The position numbers and the translations under genes are program-made. This document shows positions 52,954-64,000 of a stretch of 64,000 bases of DNA, piece by piece (the stretch's first letter is position 1; the number at the start of each line of letters is the position of its first letter). A model generated the notes under the pieces. The model was not told where the DNA came from and searched no databases. It was given only the letters and a program-made list of their open reading frames with translations. Source of the stretch: Tanypteryx hageni (taxonomy: Eukaryota > Arthropoda > Insecta > Odonata > Petaluridae); contig CM054113.1 of NCBI GenBank assembly GCA_028673005.1, forward strand, positions 66,230,850-66,294,849. Reading direction: 5' to 3'.

Positions 52954-53509
52954 TTTAAAAAAAATAAAATATAGAACATTTTATCTAGCAAGCTTGGGAT
53001 ATAGGGATAACAGGTTATCTGAAAATTCCGGTTATCTGGAATATCCTCATAAAGTGCTCAGAATGAGCCGGAACAGGCTGGAGTGCACAGGAATTTCATT
53101 CCAGTTCATCAGACATCAGTAAAATTGATCCGTCTGGTCAAACATTTAGTAATACCAGTGTGTTTACTTCATTTAATAAAAATAATATAAAATATATTTT
53201 TAAAAATTTCTTCATCGTAGTAAATAAGAAATAAATCCAAATTTAGTTCGATCATAAATGATTTATTATTTATTTTGTGCCCACTGCCTTCGGTTCCACT
53301 ACCAGAACAAGCATTCCGTTTTGTAATATTGTCTATTTTGAGCACTTCTATAAACTATACCTTTATTGTACAATAATAGAAATGCCACAGTAATTGGGTA
53401 ATTACCAATATAAATACTCTTTTTTGAACCACTCAAATATTGAAGACGTAATCCATTATTACCTATTATTGGTCTTATGGTGGACAGGAAAAACCTTGAT
53501 TCCATTAAC

Positions 53510-55322
53510 TTAACCCTTTGTGGTCCAATTTTTTTTACCCTTACTTCCCCACCAGGTCCAATTAATTTTATTTAAAATAATGCATTATGAACATGAAACA
53601 CAAAATAAAGTACTTATAAAAAATTTACCTATTATTGCAGTATATCTTGATCTTTTGGGTTCCAGGAAGCACCTAGTGGTATATTTTCAAAGTGTGGTAC
53701 TTGGCAAAGCAGTTTTTAGGATGCAAACCAGGTTTCCTAGGGCAAGTATCACAATAAAAAGAAGTCTCCCTTCTTCCACCTTTCAGTTTTCTGTCGGAAA
53801 AAACCGCACAATCCTTTGTTTTTTTGCCTTTGTGTACTTGGATGATGTGTAGTTTTCCATTGAGGCAGTCTTTATCATCTGTTGTGCTTGGTCGACCTTG
53901 TTTCCCAGCAGTTTCGTTCCTTACTTTTCCGACCAGTCCCAGGATCTGTTGCTTATGGTACACCTTGTGGGACACAGTTGGACAACCTTGCTCCATTTGG
54001 CAGTGATTCTACAGATGGAAGCTGTTTACAATTGTCATCTCCAAGACCCAAAAGTAGAGCTTCCTCCACCACTTTAGGCTCTTCTGCACAAATCAGCAGG
54101 ATGAACAATAGTGATCAGCTCTATCTACTCCTCCCATTCTTGCTATATAGTCAATTATGGAAAATGGCTTTTGAATTGTTTCTTCTTTGATCTGGGTCTT
54201 CTTTCTTTTGACTGGGCTACTTATCTGCCTAGTTTCTAGGTTATGCCAAGTACTCAACATAGTCACAACTCTATTATCCTTCCACCTGAGTGCTAAAAAC
54301 TTGTCTTCTTTGTGATAGGCAATTAATTCACCTTTTTTCAACCTCAAGTTATTTTTCTTGAATTGTATGGGTAAGCCTTGTCTGTTCTGCTGTATAGTCT
54401 CTGTTAGATGAACATTCCTTTTGATAAGTTCATTGGCCAGATCCATATTTGCATAAAATCTGTCCATATACAGATGATATCCAGACATCTGAGTGGCATT
54501 CAGCATCTTTGTGATGATTTCCACCATTATAGTACTCGAGAATGTCAGCACAGGGCACATGAGATTGTTAGTTGCTTGGAAAATATTTCTTTTTCTTTCT
54601 TTCCATGTTCTGAAGGACACCATGAAAGGCCGTCATCTCTTCCACCGTGACTTCAGCCCAGCCCCACCATATAGAATGTTCCTGAAGAGGCATTCATTTC
54701 CTAATTATCTCATTTGCAAATCTGTTCATTTCAGAAACTATCTCTGGAAATAGTGACTGGCTAAAAGACAGCGAAAAGAATTCCAGAATTATTTTTGGTT
54801 TTTTACCAGCTATAGGTGTCTTATACCCATAAATGTTATTGTACGGAAACTTACTAAAATCTTTGTCACTTACTTTGTATGGATGCCATTCAAAACCAAC
54901 ATTGTTGTTGCAGTCATTTGATAGCTCGCTGTATTCACTCTCCTCACTCACAGAATCTATCTCTGATAATTTATCACCCATTTCAAAGTCAGAATCATCA
55001 TTAAGAATATATATGAATCACTGTCTTTGCCTAAATGTTCAATTATATCATCTTTGCTCAATGGTCAACTAAAGGACTCCATTTCACCTTAGGCATGAGC
55101 TAACAATTTTGTTGTAACATAGAAATAGAAAAAAAGCCAAAGATGGCAGCACTAATTAGGTAAGGTATACAGATAACACTCTGGTGGAGAAAAGAGGCAC
55201 CAAGTTGATATCAGACACACAAAAAAATTAAGAACATAATCGTTGGACTCAGTCCTACACAGGAACAGAATGCAAAAATTTTAATGTCAGACTCAGTCCG
55301 ACAAAGGACCACAAAGGGTTAA
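53510..55322 (-). mobile_element. piggyBac transposon with both ends and TTAA sites
   Basis: TTAA (53510-53513) followed by CCCTTTGTGGTCC, and, mirrored, the same CCCTTTGTGGTCC next to TTAA (55319-55322). The element body is 1.8 kb. Subterminal repeats (GGACTCAGTCC / GACTCAGTCCGACAAAGGACC) lie at the right end. A - strand transposase occupies 53673-54981. The flanks (53000-53060 and 55550-55600) look like the two sides of an older Tigger-type element, into which this one inserted. Confidence 0.9.
53673..54981 (-). pseudogene. piggyBac transposase, frameshifted
   Basis: Cut-and-paste transposase on the - strand. The N-terminus (54694-54981) is acidic (GDKLSEIDSVSEESEYSEL), then KDFSKFPYNNIYG, and the frame runs to MNRFANEIIRK, the start of the DDE domain. 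Residues for the first catalytic region are out of frame at about 54620-54690. The next block (54093-54623) has GYHLYMDRFYANMDLANEL (catalytic Asp in MDRFY), KFLALRWKDNRVVTMLST and PFSIIDYIARMGGVDRADHY (catalytic Asp in GGVDRAD). The C-terminal zinc ribbon lies at 53673-53996 (TSFYCDTCPRKPGLHPKNCF). Frameshifts at about 54690 and 54090 separate the blocks, so this copy is inactive although recent enough to keep perfect ends. Confidence 0.9.
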
Positions 55323-56205
55323 AGCAGCTGGGCTTCTGATTTTTAGACATTTTATGTGGCAAAATAGGAAAGGAGATATTTAACACTAGTAAACAGACAA
55401 ACAAGGTACTGAAAAGACGAAAGCTCGGAGCACCGGAGCGCATTCCATGCACGGTGGTGGGCCAGGTAATTACTAACAAGGCACCAAATTTAAAATTCTT
55501 TCTCCTAACAAATATTGGAAAAATGCATTAGTTTTGAAAATAGCCTGTTAACTGGATTTCCAGATAAGTGGAATTTGGATAAAAGGTTTTCTACTGTAAT
55601 TGTGAATTTATATCAAGACTTTAGTCTGTTGATTATAACCATGGAACTTTATCCAGGACTAACAATTTCTTATATACAAAGAAAAATTTTAATATTCTTA
55701 CCATTCATCATTACTTAAATGAATATAACTTATACAGTTCTGCATATAACAATATTTATAAAGCATATATAATTATACTTAATTATCTGCTACACAAGTT
55801 TATTGTGAGAGAAGTTTAAACATTTTAAGTTATATTAAAAATAAATTACGAAATAGACTAGGAGATCAAAATGTTGATTCTTTTAACACTATGTAGGCGA
55901 ACAGAGATATTCTGGTCAAACTAGAAAATGATCAAATAATAAAAAATTATGCGAAAATAGTAAGGAGTTTGATGACAAATTGTAAATTTAATACAATACT
56001 TATTATTTCTATTTTCACTTAATATTGTGCAACTTAAAAGTTACTTAAATATTGGAAAATTTCAAGACAATGTAAATTTTATTTATTTTTTTCAAATGTC
56101 TTGTAAAAATGTTTGCTTCTTTTTATATTATAAAAATAATTAAATTTTTGTTACGAATACCTAAATGTTTACAGAATGTGAATTTCATATTATCTATCTG
56201 TAAGT
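55323..56205. other. PI3K intron, nothing recognised
   Basis: AT-rich intron sequence, with GTGGAATTTGGATAA and TTCTACTGTA at 55570-55596 as a probable Tigger right end. Confidence 0.45.
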
Positions 56206-57755
56206 AATACTTGAATGAATGAACATATACTAGTAGTTGGTGCTTACATTCTGCAAGCATTTCATCTCACTTTGAAAGACAATAATTTTTCAGAGATATA
56301 TTTCATCATTGGAAATACTTTTTTTAATTCAAAAGATTTCTTTACTGCATCGATTTTCGTTCTTTCCTTATGGAACAATATTGGAGTAAAACAATCCCTA
56401 AAATTTGCAATTTTAAGAATATTATACTTTTTCCATTGTGCGGTACAAATTCCATACATTTCTGCCAATTTTAAAAGTTAAGCAGATTTAGAAATGAAAT
56501 AACATTTATCTAATTGTTTAAATTTTAAAAATTGTTAACGGCCGTAATAACAATTACATGGAGATATTGAAATATGTATTCGTTCATTTATATTACACTC
56601 TAAATAACTTTAAAATTTCAGCTCCCTAGCTCGCCCCGTAGCATCTAAACATTTACCAATTTGTTTAAACTATGAATTTTTAACTGTCAAAGAAATTAAA
56701 ATATCAAAATTTCTATAATTCCTATTTATTTTTTTACAAATTCTACCTATAAAAATAATTTCAGCTCCATAGCACATTTGGAAATTCATAAATCTAGAAA
56801 ATTTGTTTAAACAATTGCGAATTTTTAGCGGCCGCATTGTTGAACTTTTTCAAGATTTTCGTTTTTTCTAGTCGGTTTTGCAAATAATACTACCTACAAC
56901 AACAATTTCGAGTCTGCTGCTTTTCTGGAAGCGCCTAAACATTAGTATCCTCCATATATATGTTAATCCTCTGTAAGGAACGTCTATATATAATGACTAG
57001 TAGAAAGTGCTTGCATACTGCAAGCATTTAATCGCACCTTGAAAAAAACCTTAATTTTCAGAGAGATATTTCATCATGAGGAATATTTCCTTAATTCTAA
57101 ATATTTCTCTTCTGGACGGGTTTTTGTTTTTTCATTAACAGTAATGGACTAAAACAATCACTAATCTTGGCAATTTTCGAAATATTATACTTTTCCCACA
57201 TAATGCCATTAATTTCTGCCAAATTTTAAATTTATAGTACAATTAAAAGTGAAATAACATTTATCTAATTGTTTAAATTTAAATAATTTATAACGGCCAA
57301 AATAACAATTTTATGGATAAATTGAAATGTTTATTCGTTTACATAGATTAACCTCTAAATAATTGTAAAATGTCAGATCCCTAACTTGCGGCGTAGTGTC
57401 TAAGCATCTACCTATTTGTTTAAACTTTAAGAATTTTGAACTGCCAAACAAATTAAAATATCAAAATTTTTATAATCCCTATTTCGTTTTTTTTTACAAA
57501 TTCTACCTTTGAAAAAAATTTTAGCTCCGTAGCACATTCGAAAATACATAAACCTTGAAAATTTGTTTAAACAATTGCGAATTTTTAACGGCCACATTGT
57601 TGAACTTTTTTAAGATTTTCGTTTTTTCTAGTCGGTTTTGCACAAAATCCTACCTACGAAAAAGATTTCGAATCTCTAAGCTCATCTGGAAGTGCCTAAC
57701 CATTAATATCATCCTATATGTTATCTCCTCCTCCTCTGTAAGAAACGTCGATATA
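56206..57755. repeat. Tandem duplication, two units of about 0.77 kb
   Basis: Unit 1 (about 56206-56985) and unit 2 (about 56990-57755) share a long series of matching blocks in the same order: CTGCAAGCATTT, AGATATWTTTCATCAT, CTAATTGTTTAAATTT, TTTGTTTAAACAATTGCGAA, AAGATTTTCGTTTTTTCTAG, and ATATATAATGA at the junctions. Identity is perhaps 80-85 per cent by eye. There is no ORF. It is in the PI3K intron. Confidence 0.85.
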
Positions 57756-58526
57756 TAATGATAGTTTCATTCCCTTTTATAAATTTATTATTTATTATGA
57801 AAACGTTATGGCCAATACAGTGCAAAAATCCGGGGGGGGGAGGAAGGGAAGGAGGAGATTGGGGAGGGAGTGAAGATTGGGGAGGGAGAGGAACCAAATA
57901 TTGAATGCCATCATTCAGTTTTTTCGATAGATATTTTTGCAGAACTAACGTCCGTTGAACTGATTTGCCATCCTGATTTTTGTACGTGCTACAAAACTCT
58001 TTTACCTCATGAAATAAAGGAAATTCAGACTTGCTTATCCCATTTGAAACTGATAACACATCCAGCATAAAAATATATTTTACGTTGTAGTAAACGCAAA
58101 CTTCCATCATCGATATGTATCGAAAATTGAATGCTATCATGGAAAAATATGGCGGAATGAGGCAATCGCTTTCCGGTTAGCATCTGCTTCCGAGTCGAAA
58201 TCACTTTTTTATTAAAATGAGGATCGGAACCGAAGAACCAGATTATTAACAGTCGGGTCTGGTTATTTTGGTTCTTGAGAGAACTGGCAGACCCGAGGAA
58301 CCGATCGTTCCATTCCTAATAAAAATACACTGCAAGTTAATAATTTAACCTATTTCGGTGAATCTGCTAACACTCCACAAATTTGAAGTTAATGATGAAT
58401 AACAATTTCATGTATACAACTAAAATGGAGTTTTACTCAACTATCAAAAGAACCAATACGGAAGAAAACCTATCAAAAGAACCAATAAGTAACAAAAGAA
58501 AACTGTTTCTTTATTGTAAAACTTAC
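57756..58526. other. PI3K intron with G-rich tract and possible hAT end
   Basis: 57829-57900 is a G/A-rich tract (GGGGGGGGAGGAAGG...). At 58210-58320, GGAACCGAAGAACC and GAGGAACCGATCGTTCCATTCC resemble the end of a hAT MITE, unpaired. No gene is seen. Confidence 0.4.
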
Positions 58527-58697
58527 CTCTTCACAATGTCTTTGAAATACTTGGAATTCCTTTGCCTCCTTCTTTGTCTGCCCTTTATTGATAACATGAA
58601 CAAAGTCATGGGTTAGGACAAAAGGTACTCTCTCACGCCGAAAGCCAAACTTTTCCTTGAAATGACCCAAGATATGCCCAAAGTCTACATGAAATAG
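58527..58697 (-). CDS. PIK3CB-like: Class IA PI3-kinase p110 exon with activation loop
   Basis: A 57-codon exon in phase 0 at both ends (CTTTAG|CTA ... GAG|GTAAGT on the - strand). It begins LFHVDFGHILGHFKEKFGF, where DFG binds the metal of ATP and the following basic loop (KEKFGFRRER) is the activation loop that reads the phosphoinositide headgroup. VPFVLTHDFVHVI and FQVFQRHCEE follow. The activation-loop basic residues match class I enzymes that use PI(4,5)P2. The loop resembles p110 beta/delta ('HILGNFKtKFGinRERVPFiLTyDF') more than alpha. Confidence 0.96.
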
Positions 58698-58764
58698 CTA
58701 AAGAAAAAAAAAAGAATTATTTACAAAACATTTAAACAATATGCAATGATTCTATCAGCATTTA

Positions 58765-60279
<1,515 letters not shown>

Positions 60280-60422
60280 CAAGAAGTGAACCTTTTCTAA
60301 AGGCAGATGTTGCAGAAAACATCCCTTTCTCTTTCTGAATATTTGCAATTGTTTCTGCATTCAGGACAACCTCGATCATTCCAACACGATGCTCAGTGGA
60401 TATGCACCCATATGGATTCATC
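60280..60422 (-). CDS. PIK3CB-like: Class IA PI3-kinase p110 exon (first in window)
   Basis: 143-bp exon; - strand acceptor GTTTCAG|G and donor CTTG|GTGAG. The first base completes a codon from an exon outside the window. It encodes MNPYGCISTEHRVGMIEVVL, NAETIANIQKEKGMFSATSA and FRKGSLL, which is the kinase-domain hinge and following segment ('mlPYGCl-tg---GlIEVV--s-TI--Iq'). Upstream exons (adaptor-binding, Ras-binding, C2, helical and N-lobe parts) lie to the right of base 64000 or were not recognisable in 60423-64000. No frameshift is seen in any of the five exons, so the gene appears functional. Confidence 0.95.
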
Positions 60423-61055
60423 CTGAAACACCCAGGGCCACAAGTCATATTAAAAACTGATTCTTTAGGCATAAGCCGTTCATACAAGTTTCAAAATTGT
60501 ACAAACAGCATATATCAATATGTGAAAAGTATGAGATGAGTTGGAAAAATGTGCAACATATTGTCGAAAATAAAAATAATTGCTTATAAACTTAAAATTA
60601 ACAATTATTTTGCATAAGTTTGTTCCAAAGAAATACTTTTCAAGTTTCACATTGCTACATAAACAAATCTAATTTGTTAAAATAATTAAGAATTATTTAA
60701 CAATAATGATAATTAAAAATTATAATTAAATTTTAAATTATTTCACACAATCTTGCAATTCATTCTCCTGTTAAATTAATCTTTGTTACTTATTTACGGT
60801 GTTGCTATTACTAAACTGACAAATATTCCTTACTTGTAGAGTTCAATAGCTAATGGTTCAACTCTTAACCTCATCTTTACAATAAAAGTTCAAGTCCTTC
60901 TGTTTGTTGGGACTTAACCCAAATAATGCCTCAAGTAATGGAAATTCATTTTCTCACCACCCACTCTCAAATGTGCATTGAATTGACCTACAAATTATGC
61001 TGATGCTAACAACTTGAGAACAGGAAATACAATTTGGTCCTTATGTAGAATACCC
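60423..61055. other. PI3K intron, nothing recognised
   Basis: AT-rich intron sequence. No upstream p110 exon (for example the GDDLRQD block) is visible here on the - strand. Confidence 0.5.
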
Positions 61056-61300
61056 CCGCCAGAGTCCTGGAGTCTTAACACTCGCTACTACTCGCCTGCT
61101 GCTCAAAAGGGCAGCGGGTACGAATCCTGCAAAAGTAGTTTTTCCAAGGTCGCCCAGCCCCGTTTGTGTGGTTTGGCGAGACTGCGCAAATACAGCTTTC
61201 TGTCCTTCGAAAGGGAATTTAAGCCATTGGCCCCATTGGTGATCTTCATTAAGAATAGGCTAATGCAGGCACCGGGTTTCCCTCCTCCCTTGTGATTGTG
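61056..61300 (+). mobile_element. tRNA-derived SINE, + strand copy
   Basis: Same family as 46640-46915, in the opposite orientation. It has a decayed A-box region, then ACTCGCCTGCTGC and the B box GGGTACGAATCCTGC. The body follows: TTTTTCCAAGGTCGCCC, AAGCCATTGGCCCC and GGCACCGGGTTTCCCTCC. Confidence 0.8.
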
Positions 61301-61376
61301 TTCAGTGTGGAAGGAGTTATGGCTATAATAATCCAAGAGGTTGATTAGCCAAAAATAAACACCCACTCCTGGCATC

Positions 61377-62613
61377 TTAGCAACAACGTAAACAAATCGA
61401 CTGTTATTTATGCAACAATGATAAATAAACTAGAGGTTTTCTAGTGAAGAGACATGATTTCTGTGTGTTAATTATACCACCATTCCTTAATATGATGAAT
61501 TTCATATGATTATGTTGAGAAATTAAGAATGAACATGCAGCAGTGGAATTTCTACAACAGAAAGGTATAATACACTCAAAAAGGAGTTGTGGGAAAAGGT
61601 ATGAAATGATGTTCAAAGGTTAAGTGCGATGGAGATGCAATGCTCCGGAATGTCGCACTGAAATATCTTTTAAGTAAAGGAACCCGGCGCAGGAAAGAAA
61701 ATTACCCCTGGATACAATAGTCCTTTTTATTTATGCATGGGCTCACGAAAAGGCAACAGTTAATGTTTTGCAAAAGAGAATTATTATGATTAAGCAACAA
61801 AACCATCACGGATTGGAAAAATTTCTTGCATGAAGTGTGCATGCGTATTCTTTTCAAGAATCCACCAAGAATTGGAGAACTGGGCCTCACTTTTGAAATT
61901 GATGAATCATGTTTTTCATGCAGGAAATACAATGTAGGGAGAGTATTTCCACATCAATGGGTGTTCGGAGTAATTTGCATGGAAACCAGGGAATGTTTTT
62001 TATACCTGGTGCCTGACTGTTTCAAAAGAACATTAAAAAAGTAATTTGAGAGAACATTAAACCGGGTACAATTATACCTTCTGATATGAGGCGAGGTTAC
62101 TAAAATACTGGAAATATTTCCGGAATGAAATATACTCTTAAGACAGTGAATCATTTGAAAAACCTCGTTGATCAGCAGACAGGGATGCATGCTCAACACA
62201 TTGAAAGGATGTGGGGAATTGCGAAAATGAGAATTAAACGAAAATGTGGTGCATCTAGATCCTTATTGGGCTCATACATGTGCGGATTCATATAGCGCCT
62301 AGAGACTACAAGTCATGGACCCCTTCGAAAAAATTTTGGCGGACATTGTACACTTTTGGCCTACAAAATGACTCTCCGAAATAATTTCTTTTGTTTGAAT
62401 TAAGTTTTGTTGGAATATAAATCTTTAGTTTGTTTATTTTCCCTGGCGGGAGGAATTATATTTACTTTAGTCTTTTGAACTTTTGGCACCAAGTAATGAT
62501 ATTAAATTATTTTGAATGTCCTTATTCATGTAATAAACATTTGGGTCCTTACGTAGAATGTTTACCATTTTTGCATAAACAACAGTCAGTTGATTTGTTT
62601 ACATTGTTGCTAA
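61377..62613 (+). mobile_element. Merlin DNA transposon
   Basis: Left TIR CTTAGCAACAACGTAAACAA (from 61376) and the mirrored right TIR CTTAGCAACAATGTAAACAA (near 62613) are followed on both sides by ATCRACTG and TTTATGCAA. The 1.2-kb interior encodes an ISXO2/IS1595-type DDE transposase on the + strand. The target-site duplication was not resolved. Confidence 0.8.
61826..62299 (+). pseudogene. Merlin (ISXO2/IS1595-like) transposase, one or two lesions
   Basis: Eukaryotic Merlin transposase related to bacterial IS1016/IS1595. The first part (61826-62044) reads RIGELGLTFEIDESCFSCRK, with the first catalytic Asp in EIDES, then YNVGRVFPHQWVFGVIC and ECFLYLVPDC, the standard 'vEiDEs-f--rKynrGr---gqWvfG' block. 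After a stop at 62042 the frame resumes with IPSDMRRGY (second Asp, about 62080). From about 62137 it continues TVNHLKNLVDQQTGMHAQHI and ERMWGIAKMRIKRKCG, with the third acidic residue in HIERMW, ending MCGFI-stop. Only the stop after LKK and a shift near 62100 break it, so it is a young inactive copy. The N-terminal zinc-binding part (before 61826) is not clear. Confidence 0.85.
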
Positions 62614-62759
62614 GGTGTTAAGGTGCAAGGAGTCTGACGGAGGCAGGGCTGTAGTGACCACTTTTGCCACCCTGGGCAGAGGAGTTTTTGGCTTCCCAAA
62701 ATGATCTAATAAAATTATAAGTTCATATTTTTAAAAGGATATTTAACTAAAAATAAACA

Positions 62760-63045
62760 ATCATTTCTTTAAAGTTTTATTTTTTGAGCTTTTTTTGCAG
62801 CAAACATATTGATTGTGTCATTGAAATCTATATTTTTAGCAGTGTCATACTCAATAGATAAGATGGCCATACCAGGAAGTCTCTCTTGGTTCATTGATGA
62901 CTGTAGGTAATTTTTTATCAATTTTAGTTTACTAAAAGAATGCTCTTCCATTGAAATTGATGTGGCAAATGTCAGAAAATTCTCAGTAAAATACTCCATT
63001 TTATTATTCTCAACCCAAGACACAGAAACCAAATCTCTCTTATTT
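62760..63045 (-). pseudogene. hAT-type dimerisation fragment (ZMYM1/TTF-like)
   Basis: - strand ORF ending the protein: NLTFATSISMEEHSFSKLKL is represented here as FLTFATSISMEEHSFSKLKL, then IKNYLQSSMNQERLPGMAIL and SIEYDTA. This is the C-terminal hAT dimerisation region in the form found in ZMYM1-like transposase-derived proteins ('ER-FSkLKliKnyLRStm-qerL--LailSie'). The rest of the element is not in evidence. Nearby CAGGGCTGTAGTGACC (62644) may be its end. Confidence 0.8.
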
Positions 63046-64000
63046 TAAATTTCTTACATCATTTCTGCCACTTGAAACTGAAACCAATTTGCTTTGTAAC
63101 TGGAGAATTGGAATTTTATCATATAAATATATTGCAATCCAGACTAAATACTTAAACAACTTAAAAAATATAGATTTTTGCAATAATTTAAAAAAATCTT
63201 TTTTGGGAAAGCCATATATTCCTTTTTTGTTGGCTACAGAGTGTAAAAAACAAAATTTGGTTTGGTGTGCCATGAAGTTTGAGTGAACCCAAAAGTGTGC
63301 CATGAAATTTAAATGGTTGCAGAGTACTGCTTTAGTGCATATTAAATTGAATTGGCATATAAGATTCTTCTTATTTGCTTATCTAAATACTGTTAGGTTG
63401 AGTGATGAAAAATGAAATTAAACTGTAACGAAAGAAATAACTGATGTATTTGTACCGGAATTGTAAGATAATCTAATTATTTTCAATCTATAAGATTAGA
63501 ATATTTTATTTAAGACTCATTTAGGGTCCTGTTTACTTATTTTGCTTTTTAGATTTAACCCTTGGTCACAATTTATTTGTTTGACGAATAATGAAAACCA
63601 AATTGGGTCGACATATGGGAGAGAAATTTATATATTTATCCTAACAACTGCTAATTGTAAAATTTTAAAGAACTTATATTATTTGTTTTAAATTTTATTG
63701 GAACTGTTAATTTGTTTCTCTATTGTTAAAATTTCCTACAAATTTTGGAGAAATATTTATTTACTAGCGTAATTGCCCGTCAAATATGACGGTTATGCAT
63801 GGATTAAGTATTAAATTTAAAGCACTCCCCATTCTTCCTCCTTGACTCTCTTCCTATCTCCCATCCTCTTCCCCTCCCATTCTCCCTCCCTCTCTGGAAA
63901 ATAGACTTCTTAGTCTCAACCTCGCCCTAATAAGGAACATTAACTATACATCTCTCCCTCTCTCTTTTTTCCTTCCTCTCTCTCCTTCTCTCATATTCAA
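63046..64000. other. Right edge, mostly featureless, CT-rich end
   Basis: AT-rich sequence. At 63764-63800, ACTAGCGTAATTGCCCGTCA resembles a common invertebrate repeat end, not identified further. 63825-64000 is CT-rich (TCCCTCCCTCTC). No gene is recognised. Confidence 0.45.

Noticed and set aside
60423..64000. Further PI3K exons upstream of 60422
   Set aside because: I looked for the GDDLRQD-type N-lobe block on the - strand and did not see it, so upstream exons are taken to lie beyond the window.

Overview
The window is eukaryotic nuclear DNA from an animal. It is AT-rich, has GT-AG introns of up to about 8.4 kb, and most of its length is transposable elements of many classes. The mixture (RTE and Jockey/CR1-type LINEs, Penelope, Tigger/pogo, piggyBac, hAT, Merlin, mariner) and the look of the two host genes suggest an arthropod, possibly an arachnid. 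That is an inference, because no taxon-diagnostic gene is present.

Two host genes point tail to tail. On the + strand, the last eight exons of a mitochondrial-type alanyl-tRNA synthetase (AARS2) run from 3515 to the stop at 24997-24999, with an AATAAA at 25183. Its 5' exons lie to the left of the window. On the - strand, the last five exons of a class IA PI3-kinase catalytic subunit (p110, beta/delta-like) run from 60422 down to the stop at 44650-44652. Its 5' exons lie to the right. Every exon junction I place is in phase and rebuilds a continuous conserved protein. The 19.5 kb between the two gene ends holds only repeats and a few unrecognised short ORFs.

Layout. 1-1400: hAT remnant split by a palindromic element, then a minisatellite. 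3.5-25.2 kb: AARS2, with introns holding LINE fragments (7.7-10.1, 12.8-15.1 kb), a 1.4 kb inverted-repeat element (17.2-18.6 kb), a piggyBac split by a LINE (19.2-23.0 kb) and a terminal-inverted-repeat element (23.6-24.1 kb). 25.2-44.6 kb: intergenic, with a pogo-like element (26.9-28.1), a Tigger nested in a Tigger (29.4-33.6), a hAT MITE (34.5), a mariner-like MITE carrying a Penelope insertion (35.4-37.0), a Tigger-like element carrying an RTE LINE (38.0-42.5) and a tandem repeat (42.9-43.5). 44.6-60.4 kb: PI3K exons, with introns holding Tigger-like elements, several MITEs, a complete-ended piggyBac (53.5-55.3) and a 0.77 kb tandem duplication (56.2-57.75). 60.4-64 kb: a tRNA-derived SINE, a Merlin element and a hAT fragment.

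The most interesting signal is a set of four insertions of three sequence families (209-477, 8906-9032, 17174-18575, 35949-36967). Each carries a hammerhead-ribozyme-like motif (CTGANGA, a six-pair stem, GAAA). Three are built as inverted repeats of that unit, and all four are flanked by 12-13 bp direct repeats. Only one encodes a protein, a GIY-YIG domain of Penelope type. They look like autonomous and non-autonomous Penelope-like elements.
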